A DNA stretch of 64,000 bases from Saccharothrix obliqua (GCF_019375475.1 NZ_JAHXGQ010000001.1:186001-250000); one strand, 5' to 3'. Counted from the stretch's first letter, positions 17,190 to 26,425 are shown. Translations and numbers: made by a program. Notes: a model not told the origin generated them from the letters alone.

Positions 17190-17287
17190 CAGCGCTGGTC
17201 GGAGTACAGCCGGTAGACCACGTACCCGGCGAACCACACGACGGCCAGCGCCACCAGGATCATCAGCCCTGTGAAGAAGTGTTCCAC
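17189..17287 (-). CDS. Tiny single-span membrane protein
   Basis: 32 residues from GTG 17287: VEHFFTG followed by a hydrophobic helix ([18 protein letters not shown]) and a basic/polar tail. The ribosome-binding site is weak (GGCGG). The TGATG overlap with the nitrobindin start argues that it is translated and coupled. Function unknown; it might anchor or accompany the heme protein, but that is speculation. Confidence 0.5.
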   Translation of the reverse strand: MEHFFTGLMILVALAVVWFAGYVVYRLYSDQR

Positions 17288-17362
17288 CCGCCGATCGTAA
17301 CGCCCCGCCCGCGGCCGGACCTGATCCGGTGGCCGACGCGACACCCCGCCCCAAAACGGGCG

Positions 17363-17394
17363 GGACCCCCGGCGCCAGTGCGCGCCAGGGGTCC
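17363..17394 (-). terminator. Hairpin downstream of the sulfurtransferase operon
   Basis: GGACCCC/GGGGTCC outer and GGCGC/GCGCC inner stems with single-base bulges; a second small hairpin (CCCGCCC/GGGCGGG) is at 17345-17364. Located 46 nt beyond the sseC2 stop. Confidence 0.55.
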
Positions 17395-17439
17395 TCGGGT
17401 AGCGCCGGGCGGACCCGTGCGCTCCGCGTTCGCGGGCGG

Positions 17440-17739
17440 CTAGGCGACCGCCACCGACACCGGGTGGACACCCGGGCCCGCGGCCGACACCGACGCCTGC
17501 CCGTTGCCCGACCGGTGCAGCGCCCGGATCGTCCACTCTCCCGGCGCGGCGAAGAACCGGAAGTCGCCCTCGGGCGAGGAGACGACCTCCGCGGTGAACT
17601 CGCCCGACGCGTCGAGCAGCCGCACGTACGCGCCGCCGACCGGGCCGTCCGCCGTGCTCACCTTGCCGGTGAGCACGACCTCGTTGTCCCCGACCTCGAT
17701 GTCCACGCCCTGCACGGGCGCGCCGCAACCGTCGCTCAT
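17440..17739 (-). CDS. sseC2: DUF1416 / SseC-like protein
   Basis: 99 residues, [28 protein letters not shown] at the start; a small beta-sandwich that accompanies thiosulfate sulfurtransferase in actinobacteria (Rv0814c type). Strong AAGGAGGG 7 nt before ATG 17739, which overlaps the sulfurtransferase stop (TGATG). Role in sulfur transfer is inferred from constant gene pairing. Confidence 0.9.
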   Translation of the reverse strand: MSDGCGAPVQGVDIEVGDNEVVLTGKVSTADGPVGGAYVRLLDASGEFTAEVVSSPEGDFRFFAAPGEWTIRALHRSGNGQASVSAAGPGVHPVSVAVA

Positions 17740-18584
17740 CAGCCCTCCTTGCCGGAACCGAGTTCGACGGGCACGCCGACCAGCGAGCCGTACTCGGTCC
17801 ACGAACCGTCGTAGTTCTTCACGTCCTGGTGGCCGAGCAGCTCGTGCAGCGCGAACCAGGTGTGCGACGAGCGCTCACCGATGCGGCAGTAGGCGATGGT
17901 CTTGCGGGAGCCGTCGAAACCGGCCTCGCCGTAGATCTCCGCCAGCTCCTCGTTGGACTTGAACGTGCCGTCCTCGTTCGCGGCCTTGCTCCACGGCACG
18001 TTGATCGCGCTGGGGATGTGGCCGCCGCGCTGCGCCTGCTCCTGGGGCAGGTGGGCGGGCGCGAGCAGCTTGCCGGAGAACTCGTCGGGCGAGCGGACGT
18101 CGACCAGGTTCTGCTTGCCGATGGAGTCCACGACCTCGTCGCGGAACGCGCGGATGGTCAGGTCCTGGTCCTGCGCCCGGTACTCGGTCGCGGGCCGCTC
18201 GACGGTCTCCTTGTCCAGCGGGCGGCCGTCCAGCTCCCACTTCTTGCGACCGCCGTCGAGCAGCTTCACGGCCTGGTGGCCGTACAGCTTGAAGTACCAG
18301 TACGCGTAGGCGGCGAACCAGTTGTTGTTGCCGCCGTAGAGGATCACGGTGTCGTCGTTGGAGATGCCCTTGGCGGACAGGAGCTTCTCGAAGCCCGCGC
18401 GGTCCACAAAGTCCCGGCGGACCGGGTCCTGGAGCTCGTTCTTCCAGTCGACCTTCACCGCACCGGGGATGTGGCCGCCGTCGTAGGCGGTGGTGTCCTC
18501 GTCCACCTCCACGAACACCACGCCGGGCGTGTTGAGGTTCTCCTCCGACCAGGCGGCCGAGACCAGGACGTCTTCACGGCTCAT
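17739..18584 (-). CDS. sseA: Thiosulfate sulfurtransferase (rhodanese), CysA2/SseA type
   Basis: 281 residues with two rhodanese domains. The N-terminal inactive domain has GHIPGAVKVDW; the C-terminal one carries the persulfide Cys in AYCRIGERSSHTWF, with NVPW and DVRSPDEFSGK. It moves sulfane sulfur from thiosulfate to an acceptor, or loads sulfur carriers. AGGAGC lies 7 nt before ATG 18584. It is the middle gene of DUF4395-sseA-sseC2, behind a cysteine-containing leader ORF. Equivalent of Rv0815c. Confidence 0.95.
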   Translation of the reverse strand: MSREDVLVSAAWSEENLNTPGVVFVEVDEDTTAYDGGHIPGAVKVDWKNELQDPVRRDFVDRAGFEKLLSAKGISNDDTVILYGGNNNWFAAYAYWYFKLYGHQAVKLLDGGRKKWELDGRPLDKETVERPATEYRAQDQDLTIRAFRDEVVDSIGKQNLVDVRSPDEFSGKLLAPAHLPQEQAQRGGHIPSAINVPWSKAANEDGTFKSNEELAEIYGEAGFDGSRKTIAYCRIGERSSHTWFALHELLGHQDVKNYDGSWTEYGSLVGVPVELGSGKEG

Positions 18585-18612
18585 CGAGCAGCTCCTGTTT
18601 CTTCTTCATCTC

Positions 18613-19065
18613 TTACTGAGGACGTGCGAGGACTGGGGTGAAACGGCGCAGGAGCAGGTAGACCTCGCAGCCCAGGCACAGGCCGAGCGCGGCGTTGAGC
18701 AGCGCGGCGACCAGCGCGGCGGACGTGGCGACCACTCCGAGCGCGGTGAGACCGGTGGCGTAGCCGACGGTGCCCACCAGGGCGAAGGCGAACCCGACGC
18801 CCTGCGCGAACCGCAGCGGGGCGGCTTCCTCGCGCTCGGCCGTCGGCCTGATCCGGGGCTGCACGGCGAACCGGTAGAGGTGTCCCCACGGGTTGAGCCG
18901 GAGCGAGACGAACGCGCACAGGCCGAACAACACGGCCTGCGCGGCGAGCAGGCGCCACGACCCGGTCAACAGCACCGCGGCGAGCACGGCGGTGGTGATC
19001 CAGGCGCTGAACCGCGGGCCGCGCGGATCTACGGGGGAATCTCTGGGGGGGGAATCTCTGGGCAC
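18613..19065 (-). CDS. DUF4395 integral membrane protein
   Basis: 150 residues with about four membrane segments (ITTAVLAAVLLTGSWRLLAAQAVLFGLCAFVSL; GVGFAFALVGTVGYATG; VVATSAALVAALLNAALGLCLGCEVYLL). FSAWITTAVL and the RLNPWGHLYRF loop are typical of the family. The GTG at 19065 has AGGAGG 6 nt upstream, preferred over a longer frame. DUF4395 genes travel with sulfurtransferase and thioredoxin genes; a role in transporting or reducing sulfur species is inference. The CLGCE motif in the last helix could be redox-active. Confidence 0.85.
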   Translation of the reverse strand: MPRDSPPRDSPVDPRGPRFSAWITTAVLAAVLLTGSWRLLAAQAVLFGLCAFVSLRLNPWGHLYRFAVQPRIRPTAEREEAAPLRFAQGVGFAFALVGTVGYATGLTALGVVATSAALVAALLNAALGLCLGCEVYLLLRRFTPVLARPQ

Positions 19066-19166
19066 GGCGACCTCCTGACGATGACTGGGCAGTCCGTCTT
19101 CAGGCGGTGGTAGGGGCAGGCGGGGTGGTCCGTCAAGACCGCCCGACCGCCGGGTGACCCGCCCGG

Positions 19167-19244
19167 TCAGCTCGCCGCGCGACACAGGCTGCTGCGGACG
19201 CGGCACAGGTCGACCGCGAGTCGCTTGGTCAGCAGCTCGTTCAT
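19167..19244 (-). CDS. 25-codon cysteine-containing leader peptide
   Basis: ATG 19244 begins MNELLTKRLAVDLCRVRSS, with Cys at positions 14 and 21, and stops 102 nt before the DUF4395 start. It resembles short Cys-containing leader ORFs upstream of actinobacterial sulfur genes, where slow decoding of Cys codons at low cysteine changes downstream expression. No ribosome-binding site; a TACCCT -10-like hexamer ends 7 nt before the ATG, so the leader is probably leaderless. GC-rich dyads (for example CGGGTCACCCG) follow it. Confidence 0.6.
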   Translation of the reverse strand: MNELLTKRLAVDLCRVRSSLCRAAS

Positions 19245-19311
19245 GCGGACGAGGGTAGCCGGTGCTTCCTCCTCCTCGGGAGAGGCGTCCACAGGGTGGG
19301 AGTTCGCAGGT

Positions 19312-19743
19312 TCACCCGTTCGGTACAGGCAGGAAAGGGCGCAACGCGGTCAGCAGCGCGTCCCGCTTCGGCACCCCGCTGACGCGCAGCAGTTCGGTCC
19401 CCCGCACGTCCAGCGCGACCGTCGTCGGCGCGCGCCGCACGCCCATCCCGGCCACCACGTCCGGCAGGTTCGTCACGTCCAGCTCGACGTGGCGCAGCCC
19501 CTCGGTGCGCGCGGCGAGGTCGGCCAGCACCACGCGGGTGTGGCGGCACGGCGCGCAGAACGTCGTGGACAGCTGCACCAGCGTCACCGGCGTGGTCGGG
19601 TCGAGCAGGGCGCGCACCGGCTCGGGCAGTTCCACCACGTCCTCCTCGTCACGCGTGCGCACGCGGCCGTCCCTGAGGTGCCGCGTGATCCCGACGACCG
19701 CGACCACCACGACCGACGCCACCAACGCCCACACCCCGACCAC
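19312..19743 (-). CDS. thiX: Membrane-anchored thioredoxin-like protein (ThiX type)
   Basis: 143 residues: an N-terminal membrane helix (VVGVWALVASVVVVAVVGI), then a thioredoxin fold with active site FCAPCR and cis-Pro region RRAPTTVALD. The GTG at 19743 is 6 nt after the lmeA stop, so it ends the abhydrolase-lmeA-thiX operon. The thioredoxin should face the cytoplasm or periplasm depending on helix orientation, which I cannot settle. Equivalent of Rv0816c. Confidence 0.85.
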   Translation of the reverse strand: MVGVWALVASVVVVAVVGITRHLRDGRVRTRDEEDVVELPEPVRALLDPTTPVTLVQLSTTFCAPCRHTRVVLADLAARTEGLRHVELDVTNLPDVVAGMGVRRAPTTVALDVRGTELLRVSGVPKRDALLTALRPFLPVPNG

Positions 19744-19749
19744 GGCGGC

Positions 19750-20556
19750 TCAGCCCTGGTCCAGCGGGATGTCGTGGACGGTGCCCTCGACGGTCAACGC
19801 GCCGCTCTCCACCCGGACCGCGGTCGGCGTGACGGTGAACGGCAGCACGCCGGGGTCGATGGTCACGCTCAACGCGTGCCGCACCACGCCCAGCACCTCG
19901 TTCAACCCCGCCAACGACATGTCGTCCAGTTGCACGTCGTTGACCGACACCGCCACCTGGCCGTCCGCGACCAGGCTCACCGCGCCGTAGGCGGTGATCC
20001 GCAGCTTGCGCCCGGCCACCACGGTGTTGCCGCTGAGCTTCACCGCGGCCCTGGTCGGTTCCGGTTGCTCGGGCGCGGGCGTCGGCGTGGCCTCCGGGCG
20101 GGTGTCCGGCTCGATCGCCATGTCGGTGAACGGCGTGACCGTGTTCACCAGCCGGTTCAGGTCCTGCGCCTTGATCTTGACGCTGCCCTTCACCTCGTCG
20201 ATCCGCGCGTCGGCGGTGTTGCCCGCGAGCAGGTCGGACAGGCCGATGCGGGTGTGGTAGAGGTTCGCGTGGATCTCCAGGTCCCGCAACGAGTCCCGGA
20301 CCGGCACGCCGTTCGCGCTGATCTCGATGTCCCGGTAGTCGCCCGCCAGCGCCTGGAAGGTGAACGGGAAGCCGTGGATGCGGACCGCGGGGTCCTGGTC
20401 CAGGCCGAACTTGGCGCGCATCTTCTGCGCCACCTGGTACTCGCCCACCGCCGCGAGCCCGTAGTCCGCCGCGACCAGCAGGCCCACCACCACCAGCGCG
20501 GCGATGATCAGCTTGCGGCCCCTCGTCGGGCGGCGTCCGGGCGGCGTGGCGGTCAT
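19750..20556 (-). CDS. lmeA: LmeA-like DUF2993 lipid-binding protein
   Basis: 268 residues: Arg-rich N-terminus, one membrane segment (KLIIAALVVVGLLVAADYGLAA), then a DUF2993 beta-rich domain (VRIHGFPFTFQALAGDYRDIEISANGVPV). A Pro/Glu/Thr-rich linker (TRPEATPTPAPEQPEPTR) splits it near residue 160. In mycobacteria LmeA is a periplasmic phospholipid-binding protein needed for lipomannan elongation. ATGA overlap with the hydrolase gene upstream. Equivalent of Rv0817c. Confidence 0.85.
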   Translation of the reverse strand: MTATPPGRRPTRGRKLIIAALVVVGLLVAADYGLAAVGEYQVAQKMRAKFGLDQDPAVRIHGFPFTFQALAGDYRDIEISANGVPVRDSLRDLEIHANLYHTRIGLSDLLAGNTADARIDEVKGSVKIKAQDLNRLVNTVTPFTDMAIEPDTRPEATPTPAPEQPEPTRAAVKLSGNTVVAGRKLRITAYGAVSLVADGQVAVSVNDVQLDDMSLAGLNEVLGVVRHALSVTIDPGVLPFTVTPTAVRVESGALTVEGTVHDIPLDQG

Positions 20557-21383
20557 CGGGGTGATCCCTCTTCGGTCGAGCGGTCCAGCCAGGTCGCGAT
20601 CCGGTCTACCAGAGCGGGCGTCATCGCGGACTCCGCGTGGCGGATCCGCGGTTCCAGCCACAGCTCGGCGGCGCCACCCGCGGCGCGGTGCAGCGCCACC
20701 GCGTGCGCCGGGCCGAAGTAGTGGTCGTCCTCGCCGTGCACGATCAGCAGCGGCGTGGGCGCGATGCGGTGCACCACCTCCAGCGGGCTCTCCGGCGTGC
20801 TCCGCCACGGCGGCCCGAGGCGGACGCCGAGCGCGCGGGCGGCGAGTCTGCCGTGCGGCTGCTCCAGCAGCCAGTGCACCCGGCGCATCGCGGGCGTTTC
20901 CCGCACCCACCACCGGGACGGGCTGCTGACGGCGGCGACCGCGGCGGGCCGCGGCTCGTGCAGCGCGGCGTGGCGCAACGCGATCGAAGCGCCCATGGAG
21001 AACCCGACCGTCACCACACGGCGGTACCCGAGGTCGTGGGCCAGCGAAACACCGGCCGCCAGGTCCCGCACCTCGTCGCCGCCGACCGTGGACCGGCCGC
21101 CGGAGCGGCCGTGGCCCCGGAAGTCCAACGCCACCACGCCGCCGTGCCGCGCGAACCGCCGCAGCACCCGCGCCACGAACGGCTTGCCGGTGTGGAGGGT
21201 GAAGCCGTGGCCGATCACGAACGCCAGGTCCGTCACCGCTGGTGACGGCCCTGATCGCACGCCGTGCAGGACCACGCCGTCGGCCGTCGTGGTCGCGACG
21301 GGGGTCACGCTCGCGGGTACAACTGTGACCCTGGCCTGTTGACCTGGGTCTTTCGTCGTGTGCACCGGTATCGTCTCCGTCAT
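20553..21383 (-). CDS. Alpha/beta hydrolase
   Basis: 276 residues from ATG 21383; GTG 21407 is the alternative and neither has a clear ribosome-binding site. Alpha/beta-hydrolase elements: oxyanion [19 protein letters not shown], nucleophile elbow GFSMGAS (Ser), acid HGEDDHYFG (Asp) and catalytic His in RIRHAES. It is probably a serine esterase or lipase of unknown substrate. It leads an operon with lmeA and thiX and is divergent from glnR (about 80 nt between starts). Confidence 0.8.
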   Translation of the reverse strand: MTETIPVHTTKDPGQQARVTVVPASVTPVATTTADGVVLHGVRSGPSPAVTDLAFVIGHGFTLHTGKPFVARVLRRFARHGGVVALDFRGHGRSGGRSTVGGDEVRDLAAGVSLAHDLGYRRVVTVGFSMGASIALRHAALHEPRPAAVAAVSSPSRWWVRETPAMRRVHWLLEQPHGRLAARALGVRLGPPWRSTPESPLEVVHRIAPTPLLIVHGEDDHYFGPAHAVALHRAAGGAAELWLEPRIRHAESAMTPALVDRIATWLDRSTEEGSPR

Positions 21384-21463
21384 CCGCAGGCAACGGGGCC
21401 CGGTCACCGTACTTCGGACCGCCGTGGTCGGTGACGCGCACCGCCCGAACCAGGAGGCCCGCG

Positions 21464-22189
21464 ATGAGCATCGACGTGCTGCTGCTGACCACCGACCCCG
21501 ATCCCGAGGCGGTGCTGCCCGCGCTGGCGCTGCTCCCGCACGAGGTCCGCCCGCTGCGGCCGGAGGTCTCCGCGTTGCTGGACGCCGGTCCGCACGACGT
21601 GGTGCTGGTGGACGCCCGCGCGGACCTCGCGGGCGCCCGCGGCCTGTGCCGCCTGCTCGACTCCAGCGGTGTGGCCGTGCCGGTGGTCGCGGTCGTCACC
21701 GAGGGCGGCCTGGTGGCGGTGAACTCCGACTGGAGCGTGGACGAGATCCTGCTGCCCTCCTGCGGCCCGGCGGAGGTGGACGCCCGGCTGCGGCTGGTGC
21801 GGTCCCGGCGCGGCACGACCCGGCCGGGCGGCGACGGCGCGGTGCAGCTCGGCGAGCTGGTCATCGACGAGGCCACCTACACGGCGCGGCTGCGCGGCCG
21901 CCCGCTCGACCTCACCTACAAGGAGTTCGAGCTGCTGAAGTACCTGGCGCAGCACGCGGGCCGGGTGTTCACCCGCGCGCAGCTCCTCCAGGAGGTGTGG
22001 GGCTACGACTTCTTCGGCGGCACCCGCACCGTGGACGTCCACGTGCGGCGGCTGCGCGCGAAGCTCGGCACCGAGCACGAATCGCTCATCGGCACCGTGC
22101 GCAACGTGGGCTACAAGCTGGTCCGCCCCGGCGCGGCCCGCCGCGCGGAGCCCGCGACCGACCCGGGAGCGCTGCTGCCGCGCGGCTGA
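21464..22189 (+). CDS. glnR: OmpR-family nitrogen regulator GlnR
   Basis: 241 residues with an atypical receiver domain (residues 1-115; lone Asp in [11 protein letters not shown]) and a C-terminal OmpR winged helix ([53 protein letters not shown], positions ~145-200). GlnR is an orphan regulator without a cognate kinase that controls ammonium assimilation in actinomycetes. ATG 21464 has AGGAGG 6 nt upstream. The gene precedes mshD, as Rv0818 precedes Rv0819. A partial GlnR-like site lies 0.9 kb downstream in front of pstS. Confidence 0.9.
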   Translation: MSIDVLLLTTDPDPEAVLPALALLPHEVRPLRPEVSALLDAGPHDVVLVDARADLAGARGLCRLLDSSGVAVPVVAVVTEGGLVAVNSDWSVDEILLPSCGPAEVDARLRLVRSRRGTTRPGGDGAVQLGELVIDEATYTARLRGRPLDLTYKEFELLKYLAQHAGRVFTRAQLLQEVWGYDFFGGTRTVDVHVRRLRAKLGTEHESLIGTVRNVGYKLVRPGAARRAEPATDPGALLPRG

Positions 22190-22209
22190 CCGGGGGTAGT
22201 TTCGGTCCC

Positions 22210-23091
22210 GTGGAAACGACGTGGTGGGAAGAGCCGACCCCGGAGCTGGTCGCCGAGGTGGCGGAACTGCTCGGTGCGGCGGAACGCGCGGACGGCGTCG
22301 CGCCGGTGGGCGAGCAGGTGCTGCTGCGGCTGCGGCCCGGCGCGCGGGGCAGCAACCACCTGGTGGCGCGTGCCGACGACGGCACGCTCGTCGGCTACCT
22401 CCACCTCGACCTGCTCGGCGACGCCGACGACAACAAGGTGGCGGAGCTGGCCGTGCACCCGGAGCACCGCCGGCGCGGCGTGGGCACGGCCCTGGTCACC
22501 GCCGCCGCCGAACGCGCCCGGCCGCTGCGGGTGTGGGCGCACGGCGGGCTGCCCGGCGTCGAGCCGCTGGCCGCGAAGCTGGGTTACCGCAAGGTCCGCG
22601 AGCTGCTGCGGTTGCGCAGGCCGCTGGACGAGGCGCTGCCGGAGCCGGTGCTGCCGGAGGGCGTGTCGTTGCGCGCGTTCGAGCCGGGCCGGGACGAGGC
22701 GGCTGTGGTGTACGTCAACCACCGGGCGTTCGCCTGGCACCCCGAGCAGGGCGCGATGAGCATCGAGGACGTGCGGCAGAAGGAGGAGGAGCCGTGGTTC
22801 GACCCGGCGGGCTTCCTGCTCGCCGTGTCCGCCGACGGCCGGCTGCTGGGCTTCCACTGGACCAAGGTGCACACGCCGGAACTCGGCGAGGTCTACGTGG
22901 TGGGCGTCGACCCGGACGCGCAGGGCGGCGGACTGGGCAAGGCGTTGACCCTCGCGGGCCTGGCGCACCTGCGCCGTTCGGGCGTGCGCGAGGTGATGCT
23001 GTACGTGGAGGCCGACAACGCTGCGGCACTGGGCGTGTACACGCGGTTGGGATTCGAGCGCTGGGATTCCGACGCCCAGTACGCCAAGTAG
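22210..23091 (+). CDS. mshD: Mycothiol synthase
   Basis: 293 residues: two tandem GNAT domains. The N-terminal one has LAVHPEHRRRGVGTALV; the C-terminal catalytic one has YVVGVDPDAQGGGLGKALTLAGL and ends YTRLGFERWDSDAQYAK. MshD acetylates Cys-GlcN-Ins with acetyl-CoA in the last step of mycothiol synthesis. Starts at GTG 22210, 20 nt after glnR; the GGGGG upstream is 13 nt away, so the start is moderately sure. Mycothiol itself marks the organism as an actinobacterium. Confidence 0.95.
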   Translation: METTWWEEPTPELVAEVAELLGAAERADGVAPVGEQVLLRLRPGARGSNHLVARADDGTLVGYLHLDLLGDADDNKVAELAVHPEHRRRGVGTALVTAAAERARPLRVWAHGGLPGVEPLAAKLGYRKVRELLRLRRPLDEALPEPVLPEGVSLRAFEPGRDEAAVVYVNHRAFAWHPEQGAMSIEDVRQKEEEPWFDPAGFLLAVSADGRLLGFHWTKVHTPELGEVYVVGVDPDAQGGGLGKALTLAGLAHLRRSGVREVMLYVEADNAAALGVYTRLGFERWDSDAQYAK

Positions 23092-23101
23092 TGACAAACC
23101 C

Positions 23102-23128
23102 GTCACGTCACGCAAACGTGCAGGTCAC
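23102..23128 (+). promoter_or_regulatory. Partial GlnR-box-like site upstream of pstS
   Basis: GTCAC, six bases, CAAAC, six bases, GTCAC: three consecutive half-sites in the gTnAc-N6-GaAAc spacing used by GlnR. The fourth half-site (23135 on) does not match. It lies about 160 bp before pstS and 45 bp before the PHO box. Confidence 0.35.
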
Positions 23129-23172
23129 GCTGCAACCCGAATGGCGGTGTGACTAGTCACCTCCCGTGTGGA

Positions 23173-23194
23173 GTTCACCTCTCGTTCATCTGCT
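23173..23194 (+). promoter_or_regulatory. PHO box (PhoP operator) of the pst operon
   Basis: Two adjacent 11-bp direct repeats, GTTCACCTCTC and GTTCATCTGCT, fit the actinomycete PhoP box. A -10-like TACCGT is at 23222-23227 and pstS starts at 23287. A matching box precedes phoU. Confidence 0.8.
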
Positions 23195-23286
23195 CCTGGG
23201 CGCTTGTCCACCCTCGCTGCCTACCGTCCGTGTCGAGCGGCGAGATGCGCCGCAGTCGAAATCCGCTCTGTCAGTGGAGGACCCAG

Positions 23287-24411
23287 GTGAAGACCAAGCG
23301 GCACGGCGCCGTAGTCGGCCTGATCGCGGCCGGTGCGCTTCTGCTCACCGCGTGCGGCAGCGACAACAACACCCCCGGTGCCGGCGGCACCTCGCCCAAC
23401 GCCTCGGCGCCGGGCGTGGACGTCGAGTGCGGCGGCAAGGCCAAGCTGAACGCAGAGGGTTCCTCCGCGCAGAAGAACGCGATCGACACGTTCATCCAGG
23501 CGTACCAGCAGAAGTGCGCGGGCGCCGACCTGGCGTACAACCCGTCCGGCTCGGGCGGCGGCGTGAAGAACTTCAACGCCGGCCAGGTGGACTTCGGCGG
23601 CACGGACTCGCCGCTGTCCAAGGACAAGGGCGAGGTGGAGGCCGCGGCCAAGCGCTGCGCCACCAACCCGGCCTGGCACCTGCCGCTGGTGTTCGGCCCG
23701 GTCGCGGTCGGCTTCAAGCTCGACGGCGTCCAGGACCTCGTGCTCAACGGCGAGGTGACCGCCAAGATCTTCAACGGCGCGGTCAAGAAGTGGAACGACC
23801 CGGCCATCGCGGCGCTCAACTCCGGCGCCACCCTGCCGGACAAGGACATCAAGGTCGTCTACCGGTCCGACGAGTCGGGCACGACGGACAACTTCCAGAA
23901 GTACCTGAAGATCGCCTCCAAGGGCGCGTGGACCCAGGGCGACGGCAAGCAGTTCAAGGGCGGTGTCGGCGAGGGCAAGGAGAAGTCCGCCGGTGTCGCG
24001 CAGGCCGCCGCCTCCGTCGACGGCGCGGTGACCTACGTCGAGCTGTCGTTCGCGCAGGACAACAAGCTGTCCATCGCGAAGATCGACGCCGGCCAGGGCG
24101 CGGTCGAGCTGACCAGCGAGACCGTGGGCAAGGCCATCGACGGCGCGAAGATCAAGGGCGAGGGCAACGACCTGGTCCTCGACCTCGACTCGATCTACGG
24201 CACCACCACCGCGGGCGCCTACCCGCTGCTGCTCGCCACCTACGAGATCGTCTGCTCCAAGGGCTACGACGCGGACACCGCGAAGGCCGTGAAGGCGTTC
24301 CTCACCGTGGCCGCCACCGACGGCCAGGCGGGTCTCGCCGACGCCGGTTACGCTCCCGTGCCCAAGGCGTTCCAGGACAAGCTCCTGACCGCCATCAAGG
24401 CGATCGCCTGA
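23287..24411 (+). CDS. pstS: Phosphate-binding lipoprotein PstS
   Basis: 374 residues. Lipoprotein signal peptide with lipobox LLTAC (LLLTACGSDNN), a Gly/Ser/Thr linker, then a periplasmic phosphate-binding domain: AEGSSAQKNAIDTFI, YNPSGSGGGVKNF, FGGTDSPLS and YRSDESGTTDNFQKYL are the phosphate-ligating loops. The GTG at 23287 is chosen because GGAGG lies 6 nt upstream; the longer frame lacks a signal peptide start. First gene of pstSCAB, preceded by a PHO box. Confidence 0.95.
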   Translation: MKTKRHGAVVGLIAAGALLLTACGSDNNTPGAGGTSPNASAPGVDVECGGKAKLNAEGSSAQKNAIDTFIQAYQQKCAGADLAYNPSGSGGGVKNFNAGQVDFGGTDSPLSKDKGEVEAAAKRCATNPAWHLPLVFGPVAVGFKLDGVQDLVLNGEVTAKIFNGAVKKWNDPAIAALNSGATLPDKDIKVVYRSDESGTTDNFQKYLKIASKGAWTQGDGKQFKGGVGEGKEKSAGVAQAAASVDGAVTYVELSFAQDNKLSIAKIDAGQGAVELTSETVGKAIDGAKIKGEGNDLVLDLDSIYGTTTAGAYPLLLATYEIVCSKGYDADTAKAVKAFLTVAATDGQAGLADAGYAPVPKAFQDKLLTAIKAIA

Positions 24412-24445
24412 CCAGGCCGGCGACCACACCGCCGACGCCATAGCG

Positions 24446-25504
24446 ATGAACGACCGCATCGTGGCCAAGCGCCCCGCGGGCACCGGAGACGCCGGTGCCC
24501 GCGAGGGCGTTCCCGCCGCTCGACCCGCCACGGAGGCTCCGATTCCCCCGACCACGGAAGCCGACCAGAACGCGCCCCACGTCCGGCCGGGCGACCGGAT
24601 CTTCCGCGGTCTCGCCACCGGTTCGGGCATCTTCATCGTGGTCCTGATCGGGGCCATCGGCCTGTTCTTGCTGCTCCAGGCCATCCCGTCGCTCGCCCTG
24701 GACCAGGTCAGCTTCCTGACCAGCCGTGAGTGGTCCACCGGCGACGTCAACAACATGCGGTTCGGCATCCTCGACCTGCTCCTGGTCACCGTGGTGTCGT
24801 CCGCGTTCGCGCTGCTCATCGCGATGCCGATCGCCCTGGGCATCGCGTTGTTCCTCACCCAGTACGCGCCGCGCAAGCTGTCCCGGCCGTTCGCGTACGT
24901 CATCGACCTGCTGTCCGCCGTGCCGTCGATCATCTACGGCCTGTGGGGCCTGCTGGTGCTCGCGCCGGTGCTCACGCCGGTCGGCGAGTGGCTCACCGAC
25001 GTGCTCGGCTGGTTCCCGCTGTTCGCCGAGGGCAACGTCAGCATCGAGCTGGGCGGCACCATCTTCACGGCGGGCGTCGTGCTCGCGGTCATGATCCTGC
25101 CGATCATCACGGCGGTCAGCCGCGAGGTGTTCGACCGCACCCCGCCCGCCCACATCGAGGGCGCCATCGCGCTGGGCGCCACCAAGTGGGAGGTCGTGCG
25201 GACCACCGTCCTGCCGTTCGGCAAGGCCGGCTACGTCAGCGCCTCGATGCTCGGCCTCGGCCGCGCGCTCGGCGAGACCATCGCGCTGATGATCATCCTC
25301 AGCGCCACCAACGCGGCGTTCGGCTGGAGCCTGTTCGACGGCGGCGCGACGTTCGCGTCCAAGATCGCGCTGGCCGCGCCGGAGTTCAACGACCCGCGCT
25401 CGGCGGGCGCCTACATCGCCGCGGGCCTGGTGCTGTTCGTGCTGACCTTCGTGGTCAACGCCATCGCCCGGTCCATCGTCGCCGGTCACAAGGAGTACGA
25501 ATGA
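24446..25504 (+). CDS. pstC: Phosphate ABC transporter permease PstC
   Basis: 352 residues. A long hydrophilic N-terminus (residues 1-60, Pro/Ala/Thr-rich) precedes six membrane segments and the BPD_transp_1 domain; the EAA-type loop is IEGAIALGATKWEVVRTTVLPFGKAG. FLTSREWSTGD and AVPSIIYGLWGLLVL are family marks. Last codons overlap the pstA start by 4 nt (ATGA). Confidence 0.95.
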   Translation: MNDRIVAKRPAGTGDAGAREGVPAARPATEAPIPPTTEADQNAPHVRPGDRIFRGLATGSGIFIVVLIGAIGLFLLLQAIPSLALDQVSFLTSREWSTGDVNNMRFGILDLLLVTVVSSAFALLIAMPIALGIALFLTQYAPRKLSRPFAYVIDLLSAVPSIIYGLWGLLVLAPVLTPVGEWLTDVLGWFPLFAEGNVSIELGGTIFTAGVVLAVMILPIITAVSREVFDRTPPAHIEGAIALGATKWEVVRTTVLPFGKAGYVSASMLGLGRALGETIALMIILSATNAAFGWSLFDGGATFASKIALAAPEFNDPRSAGAYIAAGLVLFVLTFVVNAIARSIVAGHKEYE

Positions 25505-26415
25505 CGACCGAGACGGCGGACCTGAACCGCCTCGCGACGCCGCCGACGTTCCAGAGCGTCAGCACCGGCCGCAAGATCAAGAACGGGATCGCCACCGGGC
25601 TCGTGTGGCTCGCCTTCGCGGTCGCCATCGTGCCGCTGGTGTGGGTGCTCTACACCGTGGTGCAGCGCGGCCTGCCCGTCGTGCTCGACCCCGACTGGTG
25701 GCAGAAGTCGTTGTCCGGCCTGCTTTCCCGACAGCAGGGCGGCGGTGTGTACCACGCCATCTACGGCACCCTGGTGCAGGGCATCGTGTGCGGCCTGCTG
25801 TCCGTGCCGATCGGCCTGTTCGTGGCCATCTACCTGGTGGAGTACGGCGGCCGGTCCAAGCTGTCCCGCGCCACCACGTTCATGGTCGACATCCTGACCG
25901 GTGTGCCGTCGATCGTGGCCGCGTTGTTCGTCTACACGTTGTGGATCACGACGTTCGGCTTCGGCCGCAGCGGTTTCGCGGTGTCCCTCGCGCTGGTGCT
26001 GCTCATGGTGCCGGTGATCGTGCGGACCACCGAGGAGATGCTCAAGATCGTGCCGGACGAGCTGCGCGAGGCGTCCTACGCGTTGGGCATCCCCAAGTGG
26101 AAGACGATCGTGAAGATCGTCATCCCGACCGCCCTGTCCGGCATCCTGACCGGTGTCATGCTGGCCCTCGCCCGCGTCATGGGCGAGACCGCGCCGGTGC
26201 TGGTGCTGGCCGCGTACGCGCCGTTCATCAACTACAACCTGTTCGACGGGCCGATGGCGTCGCTGCCGCTGCTGATGGCCACCGAGCGGAACAACCCGAC
26301 GCAGGCCGGTTTCGAGCGGATCTGGGGTGCGGCGATCACCCTGGTCCTGATCATCACGCTGTTCAACCTGCTGGCGACCGTGATCTCGCGGTGGCTGGCC
26401 CCGAAGACCAAGTGA
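25501..26415 (+). CDS. pstA: Phosphate ABC transporter permease PstA
   Basis: 304 residues with six membrane segments; [37 protein letters not shown] and the EAA loop [26 protein letters not shown] identify PstA. It partners PstC in the inner-membrane channel. ATG 25501 sits within the pstC stop (ATGA), indicating translational coupling. Confidence 0.95.
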   Translation: MTTETADLNRLATPPTFQSVSTGRKIKNGIATGLVWLAFAVAIVPLVWVLYTVVQRGLPVVLDPDWWQKSLSGLLSRQQGGGVYHAIYGTLVQGIVCGLLSVPIGLFVAIYLVEYGGRSKLSRATTFMVDILTGVPSIVAALFVYTLWITTFGFGRSGFAVSLALVLLMVPVIVRTTEEMLKIVPDELREASYALGIPKWKTIVKIVIPTALSGILTGVMLALARVMGETAPVLVLAAYAPFINYNLFDGPMASLPLLMATERNNPTQAGFERIWGAAITLVLIITLFNLLATVISRWLAPKTK

Positions 26416-26425
26416 GCGGGCGGTT

